Below, piece after piece: positions 21,426 through 34,701 of a stretch of 64,000 bases of DNA. How positions within the stretch are numbered: position 1 is the first letter of the stretch; each line of letters opens with the position of its first letter. The notes beneath the pieces are model-generated. The model ran no database searches. It worked only from the letters and a program-made list of their open reading frames with translations, and had not been told where the DNA came from. The stretch spans positions 74,331,894 to 74,395,893 of the forward strand of contig NC_088200.1 of NCBI RefSeq assembly GCF_028769735.1. The letters are read 5' to 3'. This DNA comes from Zonotrichia leucophrys gambelii (lineage: Eukaryota > Chordata > Aves > Passeriformes > Passerellidae). Both the position numbers and the translations under genes were made by a program.

Positions 21426-24072
21426 GAAAGAGAAACAATGTATTGGTCAATCGGTGGGCAGTCAGGCTTTGAAAGGGGAGCAGTGCATGATGGAGCCCTT
21501 GGTGGCAGGGAATCGGTATCCTGAGCCATCATGGCCTCATCTCACACACCGGCCGTGTGTGGGCCGATGCTGTAACTGGGAAAATTCCACTCCTGAACCG
21601 GAGATACAGGGCCTCGTTCTGGGGTGGAGGGATGAGAAGGATGAGATGCACAGCGTTTTGATCTAGGGGATGTCCTGGAAGTGCACTGCCTACCTGCCCC
21701 TGGTGCCGCAGGGGCACCACAATCCATCTCCTTCTCCTGCTCAGCAGATTTTTGGGAATCCAGGGGTCGGTATGTATTATTTGCTTTGCAGGCCCAGTTG
21801 TGGCTTAGGTTCTTTTGTGCATGGGTCTCCTCCTGAACCTGTGACATTTATCTCCAGGGACCTACAGAACACTCCTGCTCTGATGTCAATAAATTCTGAG
21901 AAGCGATAGAAATGTGTTTGATAAATTGGGGTACTGTTTAGCCTGTGAGTTTCCACAAAGTATTGAATATGTCTTAATTCCATTGTTACAAAGTAGTAAG
22001 TGAGATTGCTGGGTGTACATATGTCAGAGAAGTGATTCCCTATGCACCAAGTACTAAAATACAGTAATGCCACTTTTCTAACCCTGAGCTGGCAGCAGGG
22101 ATGTGGCCTTACTTGGAAACTTTAATTTTGGAAACTTCTATTAGCAGGTAAGAAATGTCAAAATGATACATTTTTCAGATGTTTTCCTCTGGTGGACCTT
22201 TTTGGGAGCCGAGGTGTCCTGGGTGTGTGCAGAGCAGAGCAGCCCCAGAAACCCCTTGGTTTGCCCACAAGTTGTCATGCCTTGTTCCAGGTGTGCCCAG
22301 CTCTGGCAGGAGAAAGAGCCCGCAGCACAGTGGGCACCGTGCCCTGCCCAGCCGGGGCTCTCTGGCACAGAGCAGCAGCAGTGCCAGCCCCATTCCGCCC
22401 GCTCCTGCCTTGGCTTCCCCTGGGACACAGAAGCCTCTGGAAATCGGCACCGCCAGTCGCGTTCCCAGCCTGGAGCAGCTCCTGCATGCAGGCAGATGCT
22501 GCCAGTTTGACTGCTTCCAAAGGGGAATAAAGGCAGAGATGTACATGCACCAGAGCCCTGGGCATGTCCAATAATGTGCAAATATGTGGGGAGATTTTTT
22601 AGGAATGATTTCAGCTGTTATACCAGCAGTGGCTTCTCTCCTGGTTCTGTGCAATGCTGTGGGCCATTTTCTTGGTCTGGTTTCCTTTGCTTGGGTCCCA
22701 TCTGAGTGCTCAGTTGGGGTCCAGGCTGTAGGTGCTTTGTGCACTCTTGGAGTTCCTCTTGGATCCCGTTGAACAACAGGGTTGGGCCCGTGAGGGGAAT
22801 TTGTGCTGCTTTTTGACAGAGGAGAACTTTGCAGGCTATTTTGTGTTTGCTGTAGGGAAGGTTGGTTATTGCTTGGCATAAATTGACAGAGAAACATAGA
22901 CAGTTTGCTTTGTGATGTCAGGGCATGGTTTCCACATTGTCGTGGTGACATCAGAAGGTTGCCTTGGTGCACAGGGGAGCAGCCATATGTCTTGCTGAGA
23001 GCAGGAGAATCCTCTTGGTTAAGCCATTTGTCATTGGACAGCTGTGCACTGACAAAAGCTTTGTTTTTTCTACTGTGTGAGCACAGTTGGCAGAGTTGTA
23101 GACCAGTGCCACAGGGATGGAGAAAGTCACTTCTGCAATTTTCGCTGCTTATGCACTTTATTATTCTGCATATTATCTGACACGGCTGGCACGTAAGCAG
23201 AGGTTTTCCCTGGGTGTAACCTATCTTGGCTTTTGTATATCTTCCTGCTCTTTCTCAGTGACCGAGTTTCTGATTTTGAAACAGGAAGAACTTTAGAATG
23301 CCACTCATTTGGTGAACGTCCTTTCAACTAGTTCAGCTAAAAAGGGGGTGTCTGTAGCCACAGGGGCAGCATTTGCAAGGGAACCTGCAGGGCTTCTGTT
23401 CCTTCCACAGGAGAGTCCGTGGCAGCAGAGTCTGTAATTTCCTCAGTTTACTGGTATTGCAAGACACCTTTGGAAATGTAGAATGGAAGACCTCCTTGGA
23501 GGGCCTTGTAAAAACTCTGCAGTTGTTCCCAGAATTCAGGGAAAGCTTCTTTCTTTCTAAATTTTCTCCTGAAAGGATTTGACTGTCTAACTTCATCTTT
23601 TACTCTGTTCTAAAATAGTGGTTCTCTTTGCAAAGAAATGCAAATTCCAAAGCAGTGAGTGTCTGCTGCAGAACCCTGGAGCTGCTGCTGTGCTGTTTAA
23701 CAATAGAAGTGGCACAGCTCAGGGGGATTTTGGGGAAGCTTTTCTGGGACACTATTTCCAGCAAGAGAATTCATGAGAATTAGTGTATGCAACTGATTTA
23801 AAGAAAAAAAGTACCTGAGGGAGAGGATAAAAAAAGCTGCTTGATGTGTTTAGTAGAACCGGACCACCATGTGTTTGTATTCATTTACTGGCAAAACAGG
23901 CCAAAGTGTAGGCACAACCAAGACTATTGTCCTGATCTCTTGCTGGCTGTGAATGAAATGTGTCTATTGGAGGGAAGTTGTGAAATGGGAAATCTCTGTT
24001 TAGGTTGACTCATTCTGTGGGATTCAGCAGGTTTCTCACAGCATCTTGTTCATTATCCCTTCCCCATTGCAG
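21426..24072. other. Host DNA between the solo LTR and the array
   Basis: No gene called. 22,200-22,560 is GC-rich and open in several frames on both strands. From roughly 24,110 onward weak similarity to the array unit begins (for example ACTGCTTTTCCATTTCA near 24,280). Confidence 0.4.
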
Positions 24073-24110
24073 GTCACCTGAAGCGTGTATTCAGAGATGC
24101 TGCTCGTGAG
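24073..24110 (+). CDS. Possible short exon upstream of the repeated exons
   Basis: A 38-base block between a strong acceptor (CCCTTCCCCATTGCAG) and a good donor (GAG|GTGAGTGAG). Read after two leading bases it gives HLKRVFRDAARE and ends at a codon boundary, the phase the following 44-codon exon needs. In position it matches the 57-base segment after TTTTTCCAG in later units (for example 25,535-25,591), so it may be the diverged first-unit version. It cannot join directly to the exon at 13,103 without a stop, so at least one further exon would be required. No homology is recognised. Confidence 0.3.
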
Positions 24111-24544
24111 GTGAGTGAGAAATGGAGATTTCATGTTCATGGTTTTTAAGAATTGTAAAACAAGCTGAGAGCTTGGCTAGTGGCAATAGAGCATTGAGGG
24201 CAAACTGGGAAGGACAGAAGAAATTCTATTTTGATGACTGCAGCAGGAAAAACAAAGGCATCACTGCCTAATTACTGCTTTTCCATTTCATAACTTCCAA
24301 GAACTAGAAGCAAGGTGTTACAAATAGAACATTGCTATCTGATAGTAGGCAGGGTGGAAGATTTAAATTAGAGCAATTTACATTGTGTTTGAATCAGCCA
24401 ATTATACATCAGTCAGGGTGATTAAAATTCCATTGCTATCAAAGTTCCTGATTTCTCCTTAAAAGATGTGGTGGAAAATGTGACAAGAAATGAGGTTCTG
24501 AATGATAGGTGACAGCTGGTGCCTCATGCGTCTCTCTTGCACAG

Positions 24545-24676
24545 ACAACAGAACCCACAGCGGTCTCTCCCCTGGCTTCTGCTGCTCCTGGAGAAGAAGC
24601 CCAAAAAGAGGAAACTGAAGTGAATGAACACCACCTTCCATCATTGGTCAGAGCAGAGCTTGGATACCCTGAGCCC
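24545..24676 (+). CDS. Repeated exon 1 (diverged, 44 codons)
   Basis: Flanked by TCTCTCTTGCACAG and CCC|GTAAGTGCC. 132 bases, phase 0 at both ends, no stop. It encodes TTEPTAVSPLASAAPGEEAQ and then an acidic, less proline-rich half ending in GYPEP. It differs from exon 2 at about a quarter of its bases yet keeps length, frame and both splice sites, which is the best single argument that the module is coding. It is the outermost copy, and its unit is short (1.38 kb). Rich in Glu, Pro, Ala and Ser with no Cys, it is predicted to be disordered. The gene family is not recognised. A long noncoding transcript with exons that happen to be open is the main alternative. Confidence 0.5.
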
Positions 24677-25927
24677 GTAAGTGCCAGTTGGGGCACAAAT
24701 TCAGCGACAGCAGAATTTGGGCTTTGACCTGTCATGTTGAGGCCCCAAAGGACTGGTGCCTCTGGGAGAGCATCTGGCTGCTTTGCTCAGGGAAGCTCTG
24801 TCTCTGGGCTTCTGCAGTGCTGTGGCCGAGGGCACACATAGTAGTGCTGGAGGCTAAAGGGGTTTGTTTGTTTTGCCATGTTGGAAAGATGTGTTTGGCT
24901 TGTGAGAGTGCTCTGCACTTTTATGGGTTATTTTTCAGTTCTAAAGAATCTTATTGCCCAGTTCTCTTTTGACTTTTGATAAGACTCAAGGAGATGGTTG
25001 TTACATGCATGAAGCTGTGCGGGGCCATTCTAATTCCATCTTGCCAAAGAAAGAAAGTGAGTGGTTAGGGAAGCCTCCTGGTGAGGCAAAATCAGTGGGG
25101 GCAAGTTTGTGTTGATGCATTTAGTGATGAAGTCTGGAGTTTTGGCAAGTGCCTTGGAGCCTGAAGTGCGGGTGAAGCTGCAAGTCCTTGAGAGTTTTCT
25201 TATGTTGCTCAGAAAAGGAAGGCCATCTAGAAATGGTGGATGCTGTATTTGAAATCAAATGGGCAAGCTGCCAAGGGTGTGGAGCACAAGGCCAGTGAGG
25301 AAGTGCTGAGAGAGCTTTAGCCTAGAAAATGGGGGGCATAGGAGGACCTTCAGGCAGACTTCCATCAGTCCCTAAGTTACAGTATTCACCATACAGGCTG
25401 TTTCCCAACTAAACATGCCCTTGGTGAAACCAAGTGCTTTCGACACTGGAGTGGGTGACACTTCTATCTTGTGCCTTGTTGGCTTGTAGGATTCCTAGGA
25501 GAGGTTTGCTGTGTTCATTTTCCCTTTTTCCAGCAAGCAAAGATTCCTCCACAACAAAGTTTCCTGCCCCTTTCAAAACTGGATGAAATGGTGATCCAGT
25601 TGGAGTTACCAATGTCTGCGGCAGCAGTAGTAATGGCGTTGCTGTCATTTTCCTGCTTTTCCATTTCAGAGCTTTCAAGAATAAAAAGACCTGTTTTGCA
25701 GAAACAAGGCTGATTGCTAATAGCAGCCAGGGAAGAATATCAACCTCATATCCATCCACAGTTCTCTTTAACTGGCCGCTTTTATCTTGGTCTGTAGAAC
25801 TTTGATTCCCTATATCGCTACGGAAAGTTCTGATTTCTCCTTAGAAGATGTGGTGATAGGTCGGAAAATAAATTAGTTTCTAAATGATAGGTGACGGCCT
25901 GTCCCTCATGCTTCACTCTTGCAGCAG

Positions 25928-26059
25928 CTGACAGAACCAAGAGCCATCTCTCCCCTGGCTCCCTCTGCTCCTGGAGAAGAAGCCCAAGAGGAGCAAATTG
26001 AGGTGGACGTGCTCCAGTTTCCATCACTGGTCACTGAAGAGCCTGAATGTCCTGAGCCC
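25928..26059 (+). CDS. Repeated exon 2 (44 codons)
   Basis: Acceptor ...CTTGCAGCAG (25,928 chosen by alignment; CAG just before gives an alternative in-frame start 3 bases earlier), donor CCC|GTAAGTGCC. Phase 0-0. The module is LTEPRAISPLAPSAPGEEAQ followed by an acidic half with VDVLQFPSLV and CPEP. It resembles exon 16 more than the homogenised core. Confidence 0.5.
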
Positions 26060-27734
26060 GTAAGTGCCAGTTGTGTGTGATGCTGTCTTTAGAGCAAGGC
26101 AGAGGTGAAAGTTTCAGAGCAGCCAGCGCCTCCTGTTGTTGGCTGAGGATGCTGAGTGCTGGAGTGCAGCCAGGAGGTAGGGATTTCCTGCAGGCAGTGA
26201 CAGCAGAACTTGGCCTTTGCCCTGTGATGTTGAGGCCCCAAATGGCTGGTGCCTCTGGGAGAGCATCTGGCTGCTTGGCTCAGGGAAGCTCCGTCTCTGG
26301 GCTTCTGCAGTGCTATGGCCGAGGGCACACGTTATAGTGCTGGAGGTCAGAGGGCTTTCTTTGTTTCCCTTTGTTGGCAAGATATGTTTGGCTTGTGAGA
26401 GTGCTCTGCAATTTTCTCGAGTTATTTTTCAGTTCTAAAGAATCTTATTGCCCAGTTCTCTTTTGACTTTCGATAAGACTCAAGGAGATGGTTGTTATGT
26501 GTATGAAGATGTGCGGGGCCATTGTTATCGTGTGTGGCCAAAGAAAGAAAGGGAGAATGTATGAAGCCTCCTAGTTTTTTACCTGAGGCAAAATCAGTGG
26601 GGGCACGTTTCTGTTGATGCATTTAGTGATTAAGTCTGGAGGGCAAGTTTCTGTTGATACATTTAGTGATGAAAGCTGGAGTTTGGGTAAGTGCGTTGGA
26701 GCCTGGTGTGCGGGTGAAGCTGCAAATAATGGACTGTTTTCTTATGTTGCTCAGAAGAGAAAGGCCATCTAGAAATGGCTGATGCTGTAATTGAAGTCAA
26801 ATGTGCAACTCTGCGGCTGGGGAGCTGTGTGGGTCCAAAAGGCCCCAGGGGTGCGGTAGAAGATGAGCTGAAGAAGAGCCGACGTGAGACCAGGTGTCCA
26901 AGAAGGCAAAGGGCATGGTGGCCTGTGTCAGAAGCAGTGGGGCAGCAGGAGCGGGGCAGTGAGCGTGGCCCTGTGCTGGGCAGTGCTGTGGCCACAGCTG
27001 GAGTGCTGTGTGCACTTGTGGGCCCTGGGAAGCAGAAAGTCACTGATGGGCTTCAGCATGTGCACAGAAGGACACAGGAGCTGGGCAAGGGTGTGGAGCA
27101 GAGGCCCAATGAGGAGGTGCTGAGAGATCTTTAGCCTGGACAATGGGAGGCGTAGGAGGGATCTTCAGCAGACTTCCAACAATCCCTGTGTGACATTACT
27201 CACCACACGAGCTGTTTCCCTACTAAACATGCCCTCAGTGAAACCAAATGCTTTCGACACTAGAGTGGGTGACAGTTATATCTTTTGCCTTGTTGGCTTC
27301 TTGGTTTTCTTCGAGAGGCTTTTTTGCTATTTTTCCAGCAACCGAAGATTCCTCTGCAACACTGTTTCCATCCCCTTTCAGGCCTGGATGAGATGGTGAT
27401 CCAGTTGGGAGTTTTTCATATCTGCAGCCGCAGTAGCAGAGGTGTTGCTGTCATTTTCCTGCTTTTCCATTCCAGAGCAGACCAGAACTAAAAGTTCTGT
27501 TTTACAGAAACAACGTTGATTGCTGAGAGCAGCCAGGGACGTATATCCACCTCATATCCATCCACCGTTCTCTTTAATGGGCCGGTTTTAACTTGGTCTG
27601 TGGGACTTTGATTCCCTATGTCGCTACGGAATGTTCTGATTTCTCCTTAGAGGATGTGGTGGTAGATCTGAAAAGAAATGAGTTTCTGAATAATAGGTGA
27701 TAACTTGTCCCTCATGCTTCTCTCCCTGCCACAG

Positions 27735-27863
27735 CTGAAAGAACCAAGAGCCATCTCTCCCCTGGCTCCCTCTGCTCCTGGAGAAGCAGCCCAAGAGGAG
27801 CTAATTGAGGCGGAAGAGATCACGTTTCCATCAGTGGTCACAGAAGAGCCTGAATATTCTGCC
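27735..27863 (+). CDS. Repeated exon 3 (43 codons)
   Basis: 129 bases: relative to the core it ends EYSA in place of EYPEP, a net loss of exactly one codon beside the donor GCC|GTAAGTGCC. Acceptor CTCCCTGCCACAG. Starts LKEPRAISPL. The frame remains open. Confidence 0.5.
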
Positions 27864-29471
27864 GTAAGTGCCAGTTGTGGGTTCTGGTATCTTGAGTGCA
27901 AGGCAGAGGTGCAAGTTTCAGAGCAGCCAGCGCTTCCTGTTTCTGGCTGAGGATGCTGAGTGCTGCCGTGCTGCCAGGAGCTGGGATTTCCTGCAGGCAG
28001 TGACAGCAGAACTTGGCCTTTGCCCTGTGATGTTGAGGCCCCAAATGGCTGGTGCCTCTGGGAGAGGATCTGGCGGCTTTGCTCAGGAGGCTTCTGCAGT
28101 GCTATGGCCGAGGGCATATGTGGTAGTTCTGGAGGTCAGAGGGCTTTCTTTGTTTTCCCTTGTTGGAAAGGTGTGGGTGGCTTGTGAGAGTGCTCTGCTG
28201 TGTTCTTGAGGTATTCTTCAGTTCTAAAGAGTCTTAATGCCCAGTTGCCTTTTGACTTTTGTTAAGACTCAAGGAGATGGTTGTTATGTGTATGAAACTG
28301 TGCGGGGCCATTGTTATCTTGTGTGGCCAAAGAAAGAAAGAGAGAAGGTTTGAAGCCTCCTGGTGAGGCAAAATCAGTGGGGGCAAGTTTGTGTTGATGC
28401 ATTTAGTGATGAAGTCTGGAGTTTTGGCAAGTGCCTTGGAGCCTGGAGTGCGGGTGAAGCTGCAAGTCCATGACTTTTTTCTTAGGTTGCTCAGAAGAGG
28501 AAGGCCATCTAGAAATGTCTGATGCTGTATTTGAAGTCAAATGTGCAACTCTGCTGCTGGGGAGCTGTGTGGGTCCAAAAGGCCCCAGGGGTGCGGTAGA
28601 AGATCAGGGAAGTAGAGCCAGCCTGGCACCAAGAATGCCATGGGCGTGGTGGGCTGTGTCAGCAGCAGTGGGGCAGCAGGAGCAGGGCAGTGAGCGTGGC
28701 CCTGTGCTGGGCAGAGCTGCGGCCACAGCTGGAGTGCTGTGTGCACTTGTGGGCCCTGGGAAGCAGAAAGTCACTGATGGGCTTCAGCATGTGCACAGAA
28801 GGACACAGGAGCTTGGCAAGGGTGTGGAGCAGAGGCCCAATGAGGAGGTGCTGAGAGATCTTTAGCCTGGACAATGGGAGGCGTAGGAGGGATCTTCAGC
28901 GGATTTCCAACAATCCCTATGTGACATTACTCACCACACGAGCTGTTTCCCTACTAAACATGCCCTCAGTGAAACCAAGTGCTTTCGACACTAGAGTGGG
29001 CGACAATTATATCTTGTGCCTTGTCGCTTCTTGGTTTTCTACGAGAGGCTTGCTGTGTTCATTTTCTATTTTTCCAGCAACCGAAGATTCCTCTGCAACA
29101 CTGTTTCCATCCCCTTTCAGGCCTGGATGAGATGGTGATCCAGTTGGAGTTTTTCATATCTGCAGCCGCAGTAGCAGAGGCGTTGCTGTCATTTTCCGCT
29201 TTTCCATTCCAGAGCATTCCAGAATTAAAAGTTCTGTTTTACAGAAACAACGTTGATTGCTGAGAGCAGCCAGGGACGTATATCCACCTCATATCCATCC
29301 ACCGTTCTCTTTAATGGGCCGGTTTTAACTTGGTCTGTGGGACTTTGATTCCCTATGTCGCTACGGAATGTTCTGATTTCTCCTTAGAGGATGTGGTGGT
29401 AGATCTGAAAAGAAATGAGTTTCTGAATAATAGGTGATAACTTGTCCCTCATGCTTCTCTCCCTGCCACAG

Positions 29472-29603
29472 CTGACAGAACCAAGAGCCATCTCTCCCCT
29501 GGCTCCCTCTGCTCCTGGAGAAGCAGCCCAAGAGGAGCTAATTGAGGCGGAAGAGATCACGTTTCCATCAGTGGTCACAGAAGAGCCTGAATATCCTGAG
29601 CCC
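29472..29603 (+). CDS. Repeated exon 4, core type (44 codons)
   Basis: Representative of the homogenised core. The acceptor is TTCTCTCCCTGCCACAG with a branch-like TGATAAC about 35 bases upstream; the donor is CCC|GTAAGTGCC. The module begins LTEPRAISPLAPSAPGEAAQ and continues with EELIEAEEITFPSVVTEEPE before YPEP. Glu and Asp far outnumber basic residues (one Arg, no Lys), so each module is strongly acidic. 132 bases, phase 0-0, so any number of copies can be joined or skipped without changing frame. Confidence 0.5.
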
Positions 29604-31214
29604 GTAAGTGCCAGTTGTGGGTTCTGGTATCTTGAGTGCAAGGCAGAGGTGCAAGTTTCAGAGCAGCCAGCGCTTCCTGTTTCTGGCTGAGGATGCTGAG
29701 TGCTGCCGTGCTGCCAGGAGGTAGGGATTTCCTGCAGGCAGTGACAGCAGAACTTGGCCTTTGCCCTGTGATGTTGAGGCCCCAAATGGCTGGTGCCTCT
29801 GGGAGAGCATCTGGCGGCTTTGCTCAGGGAGGCTTCTGCAGTGCTATGGCCGAGGGCATATGTGGTAGTTCTGGAGGTCAGAGGGCTTTCTTTGTTTTCC
29901 CTTGTTGGAAAGGTGTGGGTGGCTTGTGAGAGTGCTCTGCTGTGTTCTTGAGGTATTCTTCAGTTCTAAAGAGTCTTATTGCCCAGTTGTCTTTTGACTT
30001 TTGTTAAGACTCAAGGAGATGGTTGTTATGTGTATGAAGCTGTGCGGGGCCATTGTTATCTTGTGTGGCCAAAGAAAGAAAGAGAGAAGGTTTGAAGCCT
30101 CCTGGTGAGGCAAAATCAGTGGGGGCAAGTTTGTGTTGATGCATTTAGTGATGAAGTCTGGAGTTTTGGCAAGTGCCTTGGAGCCTGGAGTGCGGGTGAA
30201 GCTGCAAGTCCATGACTTTTTTCTTAGGTTGCTCAGAAGAGGAAGGCCATCTAGAAATGTCTGATGCTGTATTTGAAGTCAAATGTGCAACTCTGCTGCT
30301 GGGGAGCTGTGTGGGTCCAAAAGGCCCCAGGGGTGCGGTAGAAGATCAGGTGAAGTAGAGCCAGCCTGGCACCAAGAATGCCATGGGCGTGGTGGGCTGT
30401 GTCAGCAGCAGTGGGGCAGCAGGAGCAGGGCAGTGAGCGTGGCCCTGTGCTGGGCAGAGCTGCGGCCACAGCTGGAGTGCTGTGTGCACCTGTGGGCCCT
30501 GGGAAGCAGAAAGTCACTGATGGGCTTCAGCATGTGCACAGAAGGACACAGGAGCTTGGCAAGGGTGTGGAGCAGAGGCCCAATGAGGAGGTGCTGAGAG
30601 ATCTTTAGCCTGGACAATGGGAGGCGTAGGAGGGATCTTCAGCGGATTTCCAACAATCCCTATGTGACATTACTCACCACACGAGCTGTTTCCCTACTAA
30701 ACATGCCCTCAGTGAAACCAAGTGCTTTCGACACTAGAGTGGGTGACAATTATATCTTGTGCCTTGTCAGCTTCTTGGTTTTCTACGAGAGGCTTGCTGT
30801 GTTCATTTTCTATTTTTCCAGCAACCGAAGATTCCTCTGCAACACGTTTCCATCCCCTTTCAGGCCTGGATGAGATGGTGATCCAGTTGGAGTTTTTCAT
30901 ATCTGCAGCCGCAGTAGCAGAGTGTTGCTGTCATTTTCCTGCTTTTCCATTCCAGAGCATTCCAGAATTAAAAGTTCTGTTTTACAGAAACAACGTTGAT
31001 TGCTGAGAGCAGCCAGGGACGTATATCCACCTCATATCCATCCACCGTTCTCTTTAATGGGCCGGTTTTAACTTGGTCTGTGGGACTTTGATTCCCTATG
31101 TCGCTACGGAATGTTCTGATTTCTCCTTAGAGGATGTGGTGGTAGATCTGAAAAGAAATGAGTTTCTGAATAATAGGTGATAACTTGTCCCTCATGCTTC
31201 TCTCCCTGCCACAG

Positions 31215-31346
31215 CTGACAGAACCAAGAGCCATCTCTCCCCTGGCTCCCTCTGCTCCTGGAGAAGCAGCCCAAGAGGAGCTAATTGAGGCGGAAGAGAT
31301 CACGTTTCCATCAGTGGTCACAGAAGAGCCTGAATATCCTGAGCCC
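31215..31346 (+). CDS. Repeated exon 5, core type
   Basis: Same 44-codon module and splice sites as exon 4; no difference seen in the encoded residues. Confidence 0.5.
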
Positions 31347-32957
31347 GTAAGTGCCAGTTGTGGGTTCTGGTATCTTGAGTGCAAGGCAGAGGTGCAAGTT
31401 TCAGAGCAGCCAGCGCTTCCTGTTTCTGGCTGAGGATGCTGAGTGCTGCCGTGCTGCCAGGAGGTAGGGATTTCCTGCAGGCAGTGACAGCAGAACTTGG
31501 CCTTTGCCCTGTGATGTTGAGGCCCCAAATGGCTGGTGCCTCTGGGAGAGCATCTGGCGGCTTTGCTCAGGGAGGCTTCTGCAGTGCTATGGCCGAGGGC
31601 ATATGTGGTAGTTCTGGAGGTCAGAGGGCTTTCTTTGTTTTCCCTTGTTGGAAAGGTGTGGGTGGCTTGTGAGAGTGCTCTGCTGTGTTCTTGAGGTATT
31701 CTTCAGTTCTAAAGAGTCTTAATGCCCAGTTGCCTTTTGACTTTTGTTAAGACTCAAGGAGATGGTTGTTATGTGTATGAAGCTGTGCGGGGCCATTGTT
31801 ATCTTGTGTGGCCAAAGAAAGAAAGGGAGAAGGTTTGAAGCTGCCAGGTGAGGCAAAATCAGTGGGGGCAAGTTTGTGTTGATGCATTTAGTGATGAAGT
31901 CTGGAGTTTTGGCAAGTGCCTTGGAGCCTGGAGTGCGGGTGAAGCTGCAAGTCCATGACTTTTTCTTAGGTTGCTCAGAAGAGGAAGGCCATCTAGAAAT
32001 GTCTGATGCTGTATTTGAAGTCAAATGTGCAACTCTGCTGCTGGGGAGCTGTGTGGGTCCAAAAGGCCCCAGGGGTGCGGTAGAAGATCAGGTGAAGTAG
32101 AGCCAGCCTGGCACCAAGAATGCCAAGGGCATGGTGGGCTGTGTCAGCAGCAGTGGGGCAGCAGGAGCAGGGCAGTGAGCGTGGCCCTGTGCTGGGCAGC
32201 GCTGCGGCCACAGCTGGAGTGCTGTGTGCACTTGTGGGCCCTGGGAAGCAGAAAGTCACTGATGGGCTTCAGCATGTGCACAGAAGGACACAGGAGCTTG
32301 GCAAGGGTGTGGAGCAGAGGCCCAATGAGGAGGTGCTGAGAGATCTTTAGCCTGGACAATGGGAGGCGTAGGAGGATCTTCAGCGGATTTCCAACAATCC
32401 CTATGTGACATTACTCACCACACGAGCTGTTTCCCTACTAAACATGCCCTCAGTGAAACCAAGTGCTTTCGACACTAGAGTGGGTGACAATTATATCTTG
32501 TGCCTTGTCAGCTTCTTGGTTTTCTACGAGAGGCTTGCTGTGTTCATTTTCTATTTTTCCAGCAACCGAAGATTCCTCTGCAACACTGTTTCCATCCCCT
32601 TTCAGGCCTGGATGAGATGGTGATCCAGTTGGAGTTTTTCATATCTGCAGCCGCAGTAGCAGAGGTGTTGCTGTCATTTTCCTGCTTTTCCATTCCAGAG
32701 CATTCCAGAATTAAAAGTTCTGTTTTACAGAAACAACGTTGATTGCTGAGAGCAGCCAGGGACGTATATCCACCTCATATCCATCCACCGTTCTCTTTAA
32801 TGGGCCGGTTTTAACTTGGTCTGTGGGACTTTGATTCCCTATGTCGCTACGGAATGTTCTGATTTCTCCTTAGAGGATGTGGTGGTAGATCTGAAAAGAA
32901 ATGAGTTTCTGAATAATAGGTGATAACTTGTCCCTCATGCTTCTCTCCCTGCCACAG

Positions 32958-33089
32958 CTGACAGAACCAAGAGCCATCTCTCCCCTGGCTCCCTCTGCTC
33001 CTGGAGAAGCAGCCCAAGAGGAGCTAATTGAGGCGGAAGAGATCACGTTTCCATCAGTGGTCACAGAAGAGCCTGAATATCCTGAGCCC
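32958..33089 (+). CDS. Repeated exon 6, core type
   Basis: Same 44-codon module and splice sites as exon 4. The sequence after its donor carries several single-base length differences (for example near 33,168 and 33,225). Confidence 0.5.
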
Positions 33090-34701
33090 GTAAGTGCCAG
33101 TTGTGGGTTCTGGTATCTTGAGTGCAAGGCAGAGGTGCAAGTTTCAGAGCAGCCAGCGCTTCCTGTTTTCTGGCTGAGGATGCTGAGTGCTGCCGTGCTG
33201 CCAGGAGGTAGGGATTTCCTGCAGCAGTGACAGCAGAACTTGGGCCTTTGCCCTGTGATGTTGAGGCCCCAAATGGCTGGTGCCTCTGGGAGAGGATCTG
33301 GCGGCTTTGCTCAGGGAGGCTTCTGCAGTGCTATGGCCGAGGGCATATGTGGTAGTTCTGGAGGTCAGAGGGCTTTCTTTGTTTTCCCTTGTTGGAAAGG
33401 TGTGGGTGGCTTGTGAGAGTGCTCTGCTGTGTTCTTGAGGTATTCTTCAGTTCTAAAGAGTCTTAATGCCCAGTTGCCTTTTGACTTTTGTTAAGACTCA
33501 AGGAGATGGTTGTTATGTGTATGAAACTGTGCGGGGCCATTGTTATCTTGTGTGGCCAAAGAAAGAAAGGGAGAAGATTTGAAGCCTCCTGGTGAGGCAA
33601 AATCAGTGGGGCAAGTTTGTGTTGATGCATTTAGTGATGAAGTCTGGAGTTTTGGCAAGTGCCTTGGAGCCTGGAGTGCGGGTGAAGCTGCAAGTCCATG
33701 ACTTTTTCTTAGGTTGCTCAGAAGAGGAAGGCCATCTAGAAATGTCTGATGCTGTATTTGAAGTCAAATGTGCAACTCTGCTGCTGGGGAGCTGTGTGGG
33801 TCCAAAAGGCCCCAGGGGTGCGGTAGAAGATCAGGTGAAGTAGAGCCAGCCTGGCACCAAGAATGCCATGGGCGTGGTGGGCTGTGTCAGCAGCAGTGGG
33901 GCAGCAGGAGCAGGGCAGTGAGCGTGGCCCTGTGCTGGGCAGAGCTGCGGCCACAGCTGGAGTGCTGTGTGCACCTGTGGGCCCTGGGAAGCAGAAAGTC
34001 ACTGATGGGCTTCAGCATGTGCACAGAAGGACACAGGAGCTTGGCAAGGGTGTGGAGCAGAGGCCCAATGAGGAGGTGCTGAGAGATCTTTAGCCTGGAC
34101 AATGGGAGGCGTAGGAGGGATCTTCAGCGGATTTCCAACAATCCCTATGTGACATTACTCACCACACGAGCTGTTTCCCTACTAAACATGCCCTCAGTGA
34201 AACCAAGTGCTTTCGACACTAGAGTGGGTGACAATTATATCTTGTGCCTTGTCGGCTTCTTGGTTTTCTACGAGAGGCTTGCTGTGTTCATTTTCTATTT
34301 TTCCAGCAACCGAAGATTCCTCTGCAACACCTGTTTCCATCCCCTTTCAGGCCTGGATGAGATGGTGATCCAGTTGGAGTTTTTCATATCTGCAGCCGCA
34401 GTAGCAGAGGTGTTGCTGTCATTTTCCTGCTTTTCCATTCCAGAGCAGACCAGAACTAAAAGTTCTGTTTTACAGAAACAACGTTGATTGCTGAGAGCAG
34501 CCAGGGACGTATATCCACCTCATATCCATCCACCGTTCTCTTTAATGGGCCGGTTTTAACTTGGTCTGTGGGACTTTGATTCCCTATGTCGCTACGGAAT
34601 GTTCTGATTTCTCCTTGAGGATGTGGTGGTAGATCTGAAAAGAAATGAGTTTCTGAATAATAGGTGATAACTTGTCCCTCATGCTTCTCTCCCTGCCACA
34701 G

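Noticed and set aside
29388..29433. A 46-bp micro-exon-like block (CTCCTTAG|...|GTGATAAC) before each repeated exon
   Set aside because: The following intron would be 38 bases, too short for vertebrate splicing, and 46 is not a multiple of three. The segment is better read as branch-point and acceptor context.
30251..30517. An 88-codon minus-strand frame repeated in many units, and similar 104-, 76- and 71-codon frames
   Set aside because: They recur only because the units are near identical, overlap one another in several frames, and are lost in the diverged outer units.
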